A stretch of DNA of 11,921 nt from Myxococcales bacterium (GTDB lineage Bacteria > Myxococcota > Myxococcia > Myxococcales > Anaeromyxobacteraceae), in NCBI GenBank assembly GCA_021784995.1, contig JAJYHA010000294.1:1-11921 (forward strand), given 5' to 3'. How positions within the stretch are numbered: the stretch's first letter is position 1; each line of letters starts with the position of its first letter. The position numbers and the translations under genes were made by a program. The notes below the pieces were generated by a model, which saw only the letters and a program-made list of their open reading frames with translations, ran no database searches and was not told where the DNA came from. Below are positions 1-9,606 of this stretch, one piece after another.

Positions 1-4
1 CCGT

Positions 5-22
5 CCGCCGGCAGGCCGGCGG
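5..22 (-). terminator. possible hairpin just downstream of greA
   Basis: Seven to eight G:C base pairs (5-11/12 with 15/16-22) close a four-base loop or smaller, starting 18 bases after the greA stop codon in the direction of greA transcription. The hairpin lies at the window edge, so I cannot see whether a U-run follows; only ACGG is visible on the transcript side. It may be the 3' terminator of greA or simply a GC-rich palindrome. Confidence 0.3.
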
Positions 23-39
23 TGGCGCGGCGCGCGCGC

Positions 40-546
40 TCAGCCCTCGTCGATCGAAAAGGTCTCCTCGATGAACTCCACCGAGACGATCTCGTACTCG
101 CGCTCGCCGGCCGGGGCCCGGACCTTGACCGCGTCCCCCTCCTGCTTGCCGATGATGGCCCTGGCGATGGGCGAGGTCACGCTGATCTTCCCCTGCTTCA
201 GATCGGCCTCCAGCTCGCCCACGATCTGGTAGCGCACCTCCTCGCCGGCGTCGCCGTCGGAGAGGGTGACCGTGGCGCCGAAGACGGCGCGCTCGCCGCG
301 GAGCTTCCCGACCTCGATCACCTCCGCGCGCGCGATCCAGTCCTCGACCTGGAGGATCCTCCCCTCCAGGTGCGACTGCTTCTCCTTGGCCGCGTGGTAC
401 TCGGCGTTCTCGGACAGGTCGCCGTGCGAGCGTGCCTCCGCGATCTCCTTCACGATCTTGGGCCGCTCGTGGCTCTTGAGTCGCTTCAGCTCGTCCTTGA
501 GCCGGAGGAGCCCGGCCCTGGTTATGGGCATGCGCTGTTCGGCCAT
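40..546 (-). CDS. greA: transcription elongation factor GreA
   Basis: 168 residues; GreA usually has about 158. GreA enters the secondary channel of RNA polymerase and stimulates cleavage of backtracked RNA. Residues 8-80 are the N-terminal coiled coil. Its tip carries HGDLSENAEY (41-50) with the two acidic catalytic residues, D43 and E46, matching E. coli D41 and E44. From about residue 85 comes the FKBP-like C-terminal domain with FGATVT (89-94), DLKQGKISVTSPIARA and IIGKQEGD. The last ten residues (FIEETFSIDEG) form an acidic tail longer than in E. coli. I chose the ATG at 544-546 because GGAAGG sits 7 bases upstream. An internal Met at residue 6 is possible. The gene lies 146 bp behind carB on the same strand, with a promoter and a terminator-like hairpin in the gap. 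Confidence 0.97.
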   Translation of the reverse strand: MAEQRMPITRAGLLRLKDELKRLKSHERPKIVKEIAEARSHGDLSENAEYHAAKEKQSHLEGRILQVEDWIARAEVIEVGKLRGERAVFGATVTLSDGDAGEEVRYQIVGELEADLKQGKISVTSPIARAIIGKQEGDAVKVRAPAGEREYEIVSVEFIEETFSIDEG

Positions 547-562
547 GGCGTCGCCTTCCGCG

Positions 563-600
563 AAAAAAGCCGCGGCCGTCCCCTGCTTCGGGGCGGCCGC
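563..600 (-). terminator. intrinsic-terminator-like hairpin in the greA leader
   Basis: On the minus strand, 600-590 pairs with 583-572. This gives eleven base pairs, ten of them with G:C closure around a six-base loop (589-584), and one bulged base at 579. Two G and one C (571-569) follow, then six consecutive U (568-563). This is a textbook rho-independent terminator shape. It sits 17 nt before the greA start codon and only about 5 nt before its Shine-Dalgarno. It could end carB transcription, or act as an attenuator that greA transcripts must read through. The promoter found just upstream would make every greA transcript pass through it. Confidence 0.75.
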
Positions 601-609
601 TCGACCTGG

Positions 610-638
610 ATCGTGCTTCACGAAGGGCAGGATGTCAA
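610..638 (-). promoter_or_regulatory. greA promoter (sigma-70 type)
   Basis: On the minus strand, TTGACA (638-633) matches the -35 consensus fully. A 17-bp spacer follows, then CACGAT (615-610), three of six matches to TATAAT. The predicted transcript start is near 603, about 57 nt before the greA ATG and only about 3 nt before the first base of the leader hairpin. It lies between carB and greA, so greA could be transcribed independently of carB. Confidence 0.6.
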
Positions 639-692
639 CGGGACATGCGCGGCCCCGCCGCGACGGGCAACCGGCGGAGGCGGCCCTCGCCG

Positions 693-3929
<3,237 letters not shown>

Positions 3930-4009
3930 GGAAGGCGGAACCTAGCACAGCTTCCCAGCAGGTGCTCCCTGCGCGGGGCGTCGCCCGACCCGCCGCACGG
4001 CGCCGGCTC

Positions 4010-4351
4010 TCAGGCCGGCTTCACCGCCTGCTGCGCCTGCTGGCCGCCCCAGCGGTGCGACGGGAGCAGCGAGACGAGCGCGAGCAGACAGGCCACGAGC
4101 GCGTCGTGCAGGACCGTCCCGAGCGACTCGTGCGGCAGGACGATGGCGCTGGCGAAGAGCCAGACGGCCAGCACCGAGACGCCCCACCGGATCCCGGGCC
4201 TGCCGACGGCGACGAACGCGAAGAGCGCGACGGCCGCCACCAGGACGGCCACGACGATCGCGTTCCACGCGCTCACCGTCGATTGGGGCAGGACGAAGGC
4301 GGACACCAGCAGCCACCCGGCCAGGACGGCGTTCACCACGAGCTTCAGCAT
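4010..4351 (-). CDS. small four-helix membrane protein, SPW-repeat-like
   Basis: 113 residues, nearly all hydrophobic. Two similar halves are visible. Residues 11-50 read AGWLLVSAFVLP, then SAWNAIVVAVLVAAVALFAF. Residues 56-97 read RWGVSVLAVWLFASAIVLP, then LHDALVACLLALVSLLP. Each half is Trp / SA(F/I)VLP / second helix, which matches the layout of the SPW repeat family (two helices per repeat), although the family's name motif S-P-W is degenerate here. I expect four membrane segments with a short Gln/Lys tail (SHRWGGQQAQQAVKPA) in the cytoplasm. The function of the family is unknown to me. The ATG at 4349-4351 is set by a strong AGGAGG six bases upstream. The gene has its own good promoter (4373-4401) and ends 80 bp before carB, with no clear terminator between, so read-through into carB is possible. 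Confidence 0.75.
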   Translation of the reverse strand: MLKLVVNAVLAGWLLVSAFVLPQSTVSAWNAIVVAVLVAAVALFAFVAVGRPGIRWGVSVLAVWLFASAIVLPHESLGTVLHDALVACLLALVSLLPSHRWGGQQAQQAVKPA

Positions 4352-4372
4352 ACCGGCCTCCTCTCTCCCACC

Positions 4373-4401
4373 ATTGCGAGACGGGGCTGGAACGCGGTCA
4401 A
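4373..4401 (-). promoter_or_regulatory. promoter of the SPW-like membrane protein gene
   Basis: On the minus strand, TTGACC (4401-4396) is followed by a 17-bp spacer and CGCAAT (4378-4373). The -35 matches five of six consensus bases and the -10 matches three (AAT). The expected transcript start near 4366 leaves a leader of about 15 nt that begins just before the AGGAGG ribosome binding site. With no terminator seen between this gene and carB, it may also supply carB transcripts. Confidence 0.5.
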
Positions 4402-4532
4402 GGTCGCCGCGGGGTTGCGGCCGACGGGTGACCCGCTCCGGGTCCGCCCACAGGTTGGGCCGGGCCCGAGCGCACAGGCCTCCCCGCCGGCAACCCGCAC
4501 CCCGCAAGCCGGAGGGCGGGTCGCGGCGCGGG

Positions 4533-5855
4533 TCAGTGGCCGCGGACGGCGCGGACGGCCCTGGCCGCCGCGCTGAAGACGCCCGGGATCTGCGCCTCCG
4601 CCAGGCAGGAGAAGGCGACGCGCAGCTCCCTCGTCCCGAGGGCGATGGTCCCCACGCCGTGCTCGTCGAGCAGGCGCACGCGCACCGCGTCGGCGTCGAC
4701 GTCCTTCAGCCGCAGGCACATGAAGTAGCCGCTGTTGAACGGGTAGACGTCCCAGCAGTCGGCGTACTCGGGGCGGCGGCACTCCTGCGCCACCACCGAG
4801 GCGCGGGAGCGGAGCACGGCCACCTTCTCGGCCTGCTGCCGCCGGAAGTCAGGATCGGCCAGCGCCTTCAGCACGATCGACTGGCCGGGGTTGGAGATGT
4901 TCGAGACGTAGGCGCGGATGAGGCCGGCGGTCTTGTCCTCGAGCGCCTTGTAGGCGGCGGGCGTCCCGTTCTTCACGCCGAAGGTGATGAACCCGACCCG
5001 GAGGCCCCAGACGAACTCCTCCTTGGTCGCGCCGTCGATCTTCACGGCCAGCAGGTTGTCCGACGCGCCGGCCAGCCGGCCGAAGATCGACTCGGTCGCG
5101 CAGGCCTCGTCGAAGAACATCCCGTAGTACGCGTCGTCCACGCAGACGACGAGCTTCGTGCCCGCCTCCGCCTCCGCCTGCAGCGCGGCCGCGATGGCCT
5201 CGCTCTCCGCCCGGGTCGGCGTGTAGCCGGAGGGGTTGTTCGGGAAGTTGAGCGACACCACCAGCTTCCTGCCGCGGTGCTTCGCCAGCGCCGCCGTGAA
5301 GCCGGCCAGGTTGAAGCCCGTGAGCCGCGGGTCGAAGAAGGGGTAGTAGGAGAACCGGGCCTCCAGCCGCGTCTCCCAGTTCAGGTTGTAGTTCTCCCAC
5401 ATCAGGTCGCTGGAGAGGACCGCGTCGCCCGAGTCGAGGAAGAGGTCGCCGACGAGGCCGAGGCCGTGCGTCAGCGCGTTCGTGACCACCGGGTTCGAGG
5501 TGGGGTGCGCGCCGAGGCTCGGGGTCTGCTCGCGCTGCTTCCGCGCCCAGGCGGCCCGGAGCTCGGGCTTCCCGTAGCTCGGCGCGTAGTCGAAGATCTC
5601 GCCCGGCGTGAGGCCCTGGTAGTACCGGTTGACGCAGGCCAGGTGCATGGGCGCGCCGTTCTCGGTCGCGATGCCCACCGTCGCGTTGGCCGTCTTCGCC
5701 TTCTGCTTCGCCTCGGCCCCCTGGGCCAGGATGCCCTTCGCGGGGAAGAAGAAGCGCCTGCCGCGCTCGCTCAGCATCCCGAGGACGATCGGGCAGTCCT
5801 TCGAGAGCGCTTCGTTGGCGGCGGCGGCGAGGGGGTGGAGGGCGGCGGGGCTCAT
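4533..5855 (-). CDS. PLP-dependent class I/II aminotransferase, substrate unassigned
   Basis: 440 residues from the ATG at 5853-5855, which has GAGGAG 8 bases upstream. The frame stays open to an ATG at 5924, but that one lies inside the promoter (5915-5943), so I reject it. Fold-type I aminotransferase landmarks are present: FDYAPSYGKPELR (88-100); NFPNNPSG (203-210), the NP.NP(S/T)G motif; D241-A-Y243 at the cofactor ring; K278 in GATKEE, the predicted Schiff-base lysine; R286 in WGLRVGF, binding the PLP phosphate; and R412 in LRVAFSC, the usual carboxylate-binding arginine. An N-terminal stretch, FFFPAKGILAQGAEAK (35-50), precedes the core. All catalytic positions are intact, so it should be an active enzyme. 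I cannot name the amino acid. It stands alone, 181 bp before the membrane protein gene, with no pathway partner in view. Confidence 0.9.
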   Translation of the reverse strand: MSPAALHPLAAAANEALSKDCPIVLGMLSERGRRFFFPAKGILAQGAEAKQKAKTANATVGIATENGAPMHLACVNRYYQGLTPGEIFDYAPSYGKPELRAAWARKQREQTPSLGAHPTSNPVVTNALTHGLGLVGDLFLDSGDAVLSSDLMWENYNLNWETRLEARFSYYPFFDPRLTGFNLAGFTAALAKHRGRKLVVSLNFPNNPSGYTPTRAESEAIAAALQAEAEAGTKLVVCVDDAYYGMFFDEACATESIFGRLAGASDNLLAVKIDGATKEEFVWGLRVGFITFGVKNGTPAAYKALEDKTAGLIRAYVSNISNPGQSIVLKALADPDFRRQQAEKVAVLRSRASVVAQECRRPEYADCWDVYPFNSGYFMCLRLKDVDADAVRVRLLDEHGVGTIALGTRELRVAFSCLAEAQIPGVFSAAARAVRAVRGH

Positions 5856-5914
5856 GGGGACGTCTCCTCGACTTCGGTCGGACAGGGCGTGGGCGCCGCG
5901 CAGGGCGGCCGCTG

Positions 5915-5943
5915 ATTCACGCATGAGCGGCGCGCCGCGTCAA
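5915..5943 (-). promoter_or_regulatory. aminotransferase promoter with palindromic spacer
   Basis: On the minus strand, TTGACG (5943-5938) is followed by a 17-bp spacer and GTGAAT (5920-5915), with TGC directly before the -10 (an extended -10 element). The transcript would start near 5908, leaving a leader of about 53 nt. The spacer contains a perfect 12-bp palindrome, GCGGCGCGCCGC (5927-5938), that touches the -35. It could be an operator, but such palindromes also arise by chance in GC-rich DNA. Confidence 0.5.
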
Positions 5944-5985
5944 CGGGCACCTGGCGCCGCGCGGGGCGCGCGATCGCCCGCTGCG

Positions 5986-6489
5986 CTACCGGCGCGCGAA
6001 GTCACCGGACGCCCGCTTCCGCTGCAGCGCGACGTGCACGTTGGCCGGAACCAGGGTCGAGACGTCGCCGCCGAACCGCGCGACTTCTCGGACGAGCCGC
6101 GCCGAGACGTAGAAGTAGTCCTCGCCGGTCATCACGAAGACGCTGTCGAACTGCGGGTCGAGCCGCCGGTTCATGTTGGCGAGCTGGAACTCGTACTCGA
6201 AGTCGGAGACGGCCCGCAGCCCGCGCAGCACGGTGTGGACGCCGCGCCGCTTCGCGTAGTCGACCATGAGGCCGTCGAAGCTGTCGACCTCCACGCGCGG
6301 GTCGTCGCCGACCGCCTCGCGGATGAGCCCCATCCGCTCCTGGAAGGTGAACATGGGGTTCTTCTCCGGGTTGTTCGCCACGGCGACGATGAGTCCGGCG
6401 AAGATCTGCAGCCCACGGTGGATGAGGGAGAGGTGGCCGTTCGTGAGCGGGTCGAAGGATCCTGGATAGATCGCGATGCGGTTCGGCAT
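5986..6489 (-). CDS. coaD: phosphopantetheine adenylyltransferase
   Basis: 167 residues (E. coli has 159). CoaD transfers AMP from ATP to 4'-phosphopantetheine, the penultimate step of coenzyme A synthesis, as a cytoplasmic hexamer. The nucleotidyltransferase signature is at the N-terminus: [16 protein letters not shown] (8-23), including the T-x-G-H motif (T16 to H19). [14 protein letters not shown] (39-52), [22 protein letters not shown] (87-108) and the C-terminal [21 protein letters not shown] (128-148) follow the family closely. In the last, the usual ISSS is replaced by VSAR. The start at 6487-6489 gives the canonical N-terminus [10 protein letters not shown]. The gene lies 16 bp behind rsmD and is probably cotranscribed and translationally coupled, as the ribosome binding site is weak. 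Confidence 0.97.
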   Translation of the reverse strand: MPNRIAIYPGSFDPLTNGHLSLIHRGLQIFAGLIVAVANNPEKNPMFTFQERMGLIREAVGDDPRVEVDSFDGLMVDYAKRRGVHTVLRGLRAVSDFEYEFQLANMNRRLDPQFDSVFVMTGEDYFYVSARLVREVARFGGDVSTLVPANVHVALQRKRASGDFARR

Positions 6490-6505
6490 GGCGGCGGATT
6501 CTCGC

Positions 6506-7042
6506 CTACTCGGCCCGGTAGATCGAGATCCCCGTGCTCCCGTACCGGCGGCGGTCCTCCAGCACCAGGCCCGGGTAGCGCTCCCCCGGCGCGCGGCGCG
6601 CGTCGTGCTCGGCGACCACCCGGCCGCCCGGGGCGACCAGCGGCCCGAGGCGCCCCAGGGCCTCCCCGGGCCCGGCGGCGTAGGGCGGGTCCACGAACAC
6701 CAGCGAGAAGCCTCCGTGCGGGAGGCGCTCCAGGAGCGCCTCGACCGGTCCGGCGCGCACCTCCACCCGCTCCGCGAACCCGCAGGCCGCCGCGTTGCGC
6801 CGGAGGATCTCCGCCGCGCTCCGGTCGCGCTCCACGCACAGCGCACGGGCGCAGCCGCGCGACAGCGCCTCCAGGGCGAGGGCGCCCGTGCCGGCGTAGA
6901 GGTCGAGCACCTCCCCCCCGGCGAAGAACTGCCCCAGGATGTTGAAGACGGCCCCGCGGATCTTGTCGCTCGTGGGCCGCGTGGAGCGCCCGCGCGGCGC
7001 CTCGAGCGCCCTGCCGCGGGCGGTGCCGGCCACGATCCGCAC
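6506..7042 (-). CDS. rsmD: 16S rRNA (guanine966-N2)-methyltransferase
   Basis: 178 residues, normal for RsmD, which methylates G966 of 16S rRNA on the assembled 30S subunit using S-adenosylmethionine. Family marks in order: [11 protein letters not shown] (1-11); [15 protein letters not shown] (22-36); SAM-binding motif [20 protein letters not shown] (45-63); acidic residue E71 in CVERD; catalytic motif IV, VDPPY (117-121); and the C-terminal [11 protein letters not shown] (166-176). The start codon is GTG (7040-7042); no ATG gives the conserved N-terminus. The ribosome binding site is weak (CAGG about 8 bases upstream). It sits 60 bp after the CDF transporter gene and 16 bp before coaD; the rsmD-coaD pair is common in bacteria. 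Confidence 0.95.
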   Translation of the reverse strand: MRIVAGTARGRALEAPRGRSTRPTSDKIRGAVFNILGQFFAGGEVLDLYAGTGALALEALSRGCARALCVERDRSAAEILRRNAAACGFAERVEVRAGPVEALLERLPHGGFSLVFVDPPYAAGPGEALGRLGPLVAPGGRVVAEHDARRAPGERYPGLVLEDRRRYGSTGISIYRAE

Positions 7043-7102
7043 CTCAGCGGCCTGCCCGGCCGGGGCCCGCGCGACGGGATCGGGGCGGGCGCGACGCGGC
7101 CA

Positions 7103-8110
7103 TCAGTGGGTGTGCACGTCGTCGACGTGGGCGTAGTCGACCGACTCGATCTGCAGCGTGGTGTGGTCGATGCCGTAGCGCCGGCAGAGGCTCGACTTGA
7201 CCGCCGTCAGGATGGCGTCGTTCCGACCCATGGCCTCGGACCGGATGACGAGGTGCGCGGAGAGGGCGTAGAGGCCGCTGGAGATGGTCCAGACGTGCAG
7301 GTCGTGCACCGCCACCACCCCCTCCGCCTCCTCCATGAGGCGCGCGATCTGGTCCACGTCCAGGTGGCGCGGCACCGCCTCCATGAGGATGTCGGTGATC
7401 TCCAGGACCAGGCGGCCCGCGCCCCACAGGATGAGGAGCGCGATGGCGAGCGAGAGGACCGGGTCGATCCAGCCCAGCTCGGGACGCAGCCACATCGCCC
7501 CCGCGCCGGCGAGGACCGCGAGCGAGGCGATGGCGTCGCCCAGGACGTGGAGGAAGGCGGAGCGGGTGTTGAGGTTGTGGTCGCCGCGGAGCCAGACCAG
7601 GATGACCGAGTTCCCGACCACGCCCACCGTGGCCACCCCGGCCATCACCCCGAGGTGGATGGGCGCGTGCGGCGTGCGCAGCCGCTCGAGCGCCTCCCAG
7701 CCGATCCAGGCCGTGAGCAGCAGCAGCGTGGCGACGTTCACCTGGGCGGCGAGCACCTCCAGCCGCCGGAAGCCGAAGGTCCGCTTGGTGTCGGCCGGGC
7801 GCGCGCCGAAGACCACCGCGAGCAGGGCCAGCGCCAGCGCCGCCGCGTCGGTGAGCATGTGGCCGGCGTCGGAGAGCAGGGCCAGCGAGCCGGAGAGCCA
7901 GCCACCGAGCGCCTCCGCCAGCATGATGGCGCTCGCGACGCCGAGCGAGACTCCCAGGCGGCGGACGCTCCCCGCCTCGCTCGGACCGTGCGCCGCGTGG
8001 TGGTGCTCGTGGGCGTGGCCCCCCGTGGCGCCCCCCCCGTGCGCCCGCCCGGCGCGGGCTCGCCCCCCTGCCTCGTCCTGCGCGTGCGGCTCGTCTGTCG
8101 CCTGGGACAT
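7103..8110 (-). CDS. cation diffusion facilitator, CzcD/ZitB-like metal exporter
   Basis: 335 residues. These exporters move Zn2+ (and often Co2+ or Cd2+) out of the cytoplasm in exchange for protons. The N-terminus (1-48) is cytoplasmic and His-rich, with [11 protein letters not shown] (32-42), a metal-binding tail. Six membrane segments follow between about 50 and 235. The transport site is intact: D81, H84 and D88 in SDAGHMLTD (TM2), and H188 and D192 in HVLGD (TM5). From about 240 comes the cytoplasmic dimerisation domain with [11 protein letters not shown] (269-279) and a closing HTH. Substrate is inferred from the TM2/TM5 His-Asp sites, which favour zinc. I chose the ATG at 8108-8110 because GAGGGG lies 8 bases upstream; the open frame upstream only runs antisense through the tRNA. 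rsmD follows after 60 bp with no clear terminator. Confidence 0.93.
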   Translation of the reverse strand: MSQATDEPHAQDEAGGRARAGRAHGGGATGGHAHEHHHAAHGPSEAGSVRRLGVSLGVASAIMLAEALGGWLSGSLALLSDAGHMLTDAAALALALLAVVFGARPADTKRTFGFRRLEVLAAQVNVATLLLLTAWIGWEALERLRTPHAPIHLGVMAGVATVGVVGNSVILVWLRGDHNLNTRSAFLHVLGDAIASLAVLAGAGAMWLRPELGWIDPVLSLAIALLILWGAGRLVLEITDILMEAVPRHLDVDQIARLMEEAEGVVAVHDLHVWTISSGLYALSAHLVIRSEAMGRNDAILTAVKSSLCRRYGIDHTTLQIESVDYAHVDDVHTH

Positions 8111-8138
8111 GCCCGCGGCCCCTCGCTCCTGGCGGCCA

Positions 8139-8167
8139 CTCCTATCACCGCCCCGGGCGCGGATCAC
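8139..8167 (-). promoter_or_regulatory. candidate CDF promoter with spacer dyad
   Basis: On the minus strand, GTGATC (8167-8162) is followed by a 17-bp spacer ending in TGA and then TAGGAG (8144-8139). This is a weak -35 and an extended -10. A 21-bp imperfect inverted repeat (8144-8164; eight of ten positions per arm match, outer ATC/GAT and inner CGCCC/GGGCG) fills the spacer. That is where metal-responsive regulators of the MerR and ArsR families often bind. The transcript would start near 8132, leaving a short leader. The site is within 30 bp of the divergent tRNA promoter. Confidence 0.35.
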
Positions 8168-8192
8168 GCGGCGCGGCGGCCGCCCCCGACGC

Positions 8193-8221
8193 TTGCGACC
8201 GGCCGCCGCGGGTGCTAAGAA
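8193..8221 (+). promoter_or_regulatory. tRNA-Thr promoter
   Basis: TTGCGA (8193-8198, four of six consensus) is followed by a 17-bp spacer ending in TGC and TAAGAA (8216-8221). This is an extended -10 promoter. The stretch after the -10 is CGCGCCCC, the GC-rich discriminator typical of stringently controlled stable-RNA promoters. The transcript start near 8228 is about 6 nt before the mature tRNA. Confidence 0.55.
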
Positions 8222-8233
8222 CGCGCCCCGTCC

Positions 8234-8306
<73 letters not shown>

Positions 8307-8313
8307 CTCCGTC

Positions 8314-8352
8314 AGGACGGGGACGTGGGGTGTCGCCCCAGGTCCCCGTTCT
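8314..8352 (+). terminator. terminator of tRNA-Thr
   Basis: A long hairpin begins 8 bases after the tRNA. 8317-8324 pairs with 8342-8349 (eight bp), then come a G.G mismatch and an inner five-bp stem (8326-8330 with 8336-8340) closing a five-base loop. Three more pairs extend the base (8314-8316 with 8350-8352, one of them G.U). The tail TTCTTCGTCT is pyrimidine-rich but holds only short T runs, so termination may be partial. Confidence 0.6.
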
Positions 8353-8627
8353 TCGTCTCGGGTCATCCGTCCAGCACCTCGGTCCATCGTGGCGCGCCGG
8401 GGAGACGGCCGCGCTCTCGCGCGCGACGGGGTGGCGGCGGCACCGCTCCGCGCCTCCATCCGAGCACCGTGTGGCACGACGGCGTCGATGTGGTCCGCTC
8501 GGCCGCGCTGTGCTGCGCGCACCTCGATTCGCACGTTCCGTGTGCATGCTATTCCTGCACCCGATCCGTGGGATGGCGCCGCAGCGACGATCGCGCGCGC
8601 ATCCCTCCGGCACCGGGGAAACGATCC
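8353..8627. other. gene-free interval between the tRNA terminator and the lipoprotein gene
   Basis: No coding region with family-like sequence is visible in either direction; the open frames here lack ribosome binding sites and continue through the tRNA or the lipoprotein gene. The right part holds the candidate lipoprotein promoter near 8528-8555. I see nothing in 8354-8520: no tRNA fragment, repeat or mobile-element end. Confidence 0.5.
8528..8555 (+). promoter_or_regulatory. candidate promoter of the lipoprotein gene
   Basis: TTCGCA (8528-8533, four of six) is followed by a 16-bp spacer ending in TGC and TATTCC (8550-8555, three of six, extended -10). The start would be near 8562, giving a leader of about 66 nt. 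GTGCA (8542-8546) and TGCAC (8556-8560) flank the -10 as a small inverted repeat. All matches are modest. Confidence 0.3.
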
Positions 8628-9497
8628 ATGCTCCTGCGCTCTCGACGCGTCGCCGCAACCGCGGCACTGCTCATCCTCGCCTGCACGGGCGGGAGCTCGT
8701 CCGGCGGCCCGGTCGGGAACCCGCTCGGGAGCTCGGCCGGCAGCCCGGCCGGTGGCGCGGCGGCCGCGAGCATCGCGGTGGTCGTGACACCGGCCACCCT
8801 GACGATCGCCGCCGGCACGGTCGCCACCTTCAGCGCCGCGGTCACGGGGACCGCCAGCACCGGCGTCACCTGGACGATCCAGGAGGGTGCGTCGGGCGGG
8901 ACCATCGACGCCGCCGGCCAGTACGTGGCGCCGGCCGTGGCCGGCACGTACCACGTGGTCGCCACCAGCGCCGTCGAGCCCACGGCCGCCGCCACCGCGT
9001 CGGTGACGGTCACGGCAGCGGCCGCGGGCGCGTCGGCACCGTCGGCACCGTCGGCACCGTCGGCACCGTCGGCACCGTCGGCACCGTCGGCGCCGTCGGC
9101 GCCGCCGGCCCCCGCGCCCGCCGTCTCGGTCGCCATCTCTCCCGCCAGCGCCCAGGTCGCGGGCTGTCAGTCGGTCGCGCTGACGGCGGCGGTCTCCGGC
9201 ACCGCCGACCAGGCCGTCGCGTGGACCGTGGCGGAGGGGAGCGCGGGCGGCGCGGTCACGAGCGCCGGGGTGTACACGGCGCCCTCCGCCGCCGGCACCT
9301 ACCACGTCGTGGCGACGAGCCACGCCGATCCGGCACAGTCGCAGTCGATCGCCGTCACGGTCGCGACGCGCGTGCTCGGCGTGGCGCTGAGCCCCACCAC
9401 CGTGTCGCTGCAGCCCGGCCAGACCGCGCGCTTCACCGCGACCGTCACGACCACCTGCGGCGCCTACGCCAGCAACGCGACGCTGACGGCACCCTGA
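8628..9497 (+). CDS. lipoprotein with bacterial Ig-like modules and an SAP-repeat linker
   Basis: 289 residues. A lipoprotein signal peptide is clear: MLLRSRR, a hydrophobic core, then LILAC with the lipidated Cys at 19. The +2 residue is Thr, consistent with outer-membrane sorting. A Gly/Ser-rich tether (20-46) leads to module 1 (about 48-130) and module 2 (about 165-248). Both read like Big2-type Ig-like domains: V.P....(V/I)AAG or QVAGC, then VTWTI/VAWTV, G.YVAP/GVYTAP and AGTYHVVATS. Between them lie eight tandem Ser-Ala-Pro triplets (136-159). A third module begins at about 249 (VALSPTTVSLQPGQTARFTATV) but ends at 289 after only its first strands. Cysteines at 180 and 277 could pair. GGGGAA lies 8 bases before the ATG. 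It is probably a cell-surface or periplasmic adhesion or structural lipoprotein; no enzyme domain is present. Confidence 0.8.
   Translation: MLLRSRRVAATAALLILACTGGSSSGGPVGNPLGSSAGSPAGGAAAASIAVVVTPATLTIAAGTVATFSAAVTGTASTGVTWTIQEGASGGTIDAAGQYVAPAVAGTYHVVATSAVEPTAAATASVTVTAAAAGASAPSAPSAPSAPSAPSAPSAPSAPPAPAPAVSVAISPASAQVAGCQSVALTAAVSGTADQAVAWTVAEGSAGGAVTSAGVYTAPSAAGTYHVVATSHADPAQSQSIAVTVATRVLGVALSPTTVSLQPGQTARFTATVTTTCGAYASNATLTAP
9033..9104 (+). repeat. eight-copy 9-bp tandem repeat, unit TCGGCACCG
   Basis: Six identical copies (9033-9086) are followed by two copies with one A-to-G change (TCGGCGCCG, 9087-9104). Each unit is exactly three codons, Ser-Ala-Pro, in the lipoprotein frame. Gain or loss of units would change linker length without a frameshift. 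The variant copies differ only at a synonymous Ala codon position. Confidence 0.95.
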
Positions 9498-9606
9498 GCC
9501 GGCCGGCGGACGTCCGCGGGCGACCGCGGGTGGAGCGACCGGCGGAGGCGCTCGCCCGGCACCGCCGCGTGATGGCCGGCACGGCCGCTGGACCGCTCGC
9601 GAATCG

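Noticed and set aside
4143..5915. A 590-codon plus-strand open frame opposite the aminotransferase
   Set aside because: Antisense shadow with Arg/Gly/Val/Leu bias and no recognisable domain; the minus-strand gene has a full set of catalytic residues.
5856..5924. Upstream ATG at 5924 as the aminotransferase start
   Set aside because: It lies within the predicted promoter and upstream of the expected transcript start; the ATG at 5855 has GAGGAG at good spacing.
9033..9104. Tandem repeat considered as a CRISPR array or iteron origin
   Set aside because: Units are 9 bp, directly abutting without spacers, and in frame within a coding region; no cas or replication gene is near.
8549..9136. Minus-strand frame with a Gly-Ala-Asp collagen-like repeat
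   Set aside because: It is the complement of the Ser-Ala-Pro repeat. The plus-strand frame has a signal peptide, lipobox and homologous Ig-like modules; this one has none.
9506..9517. 12-bp palindrome GCGGACGTCCGC after the lipoprotein stop, as a terminator
   Set aside because: It leaves no adequate loop for a stable hairpin and has no T-run after it; such palindromes are common in DNA of this composition.
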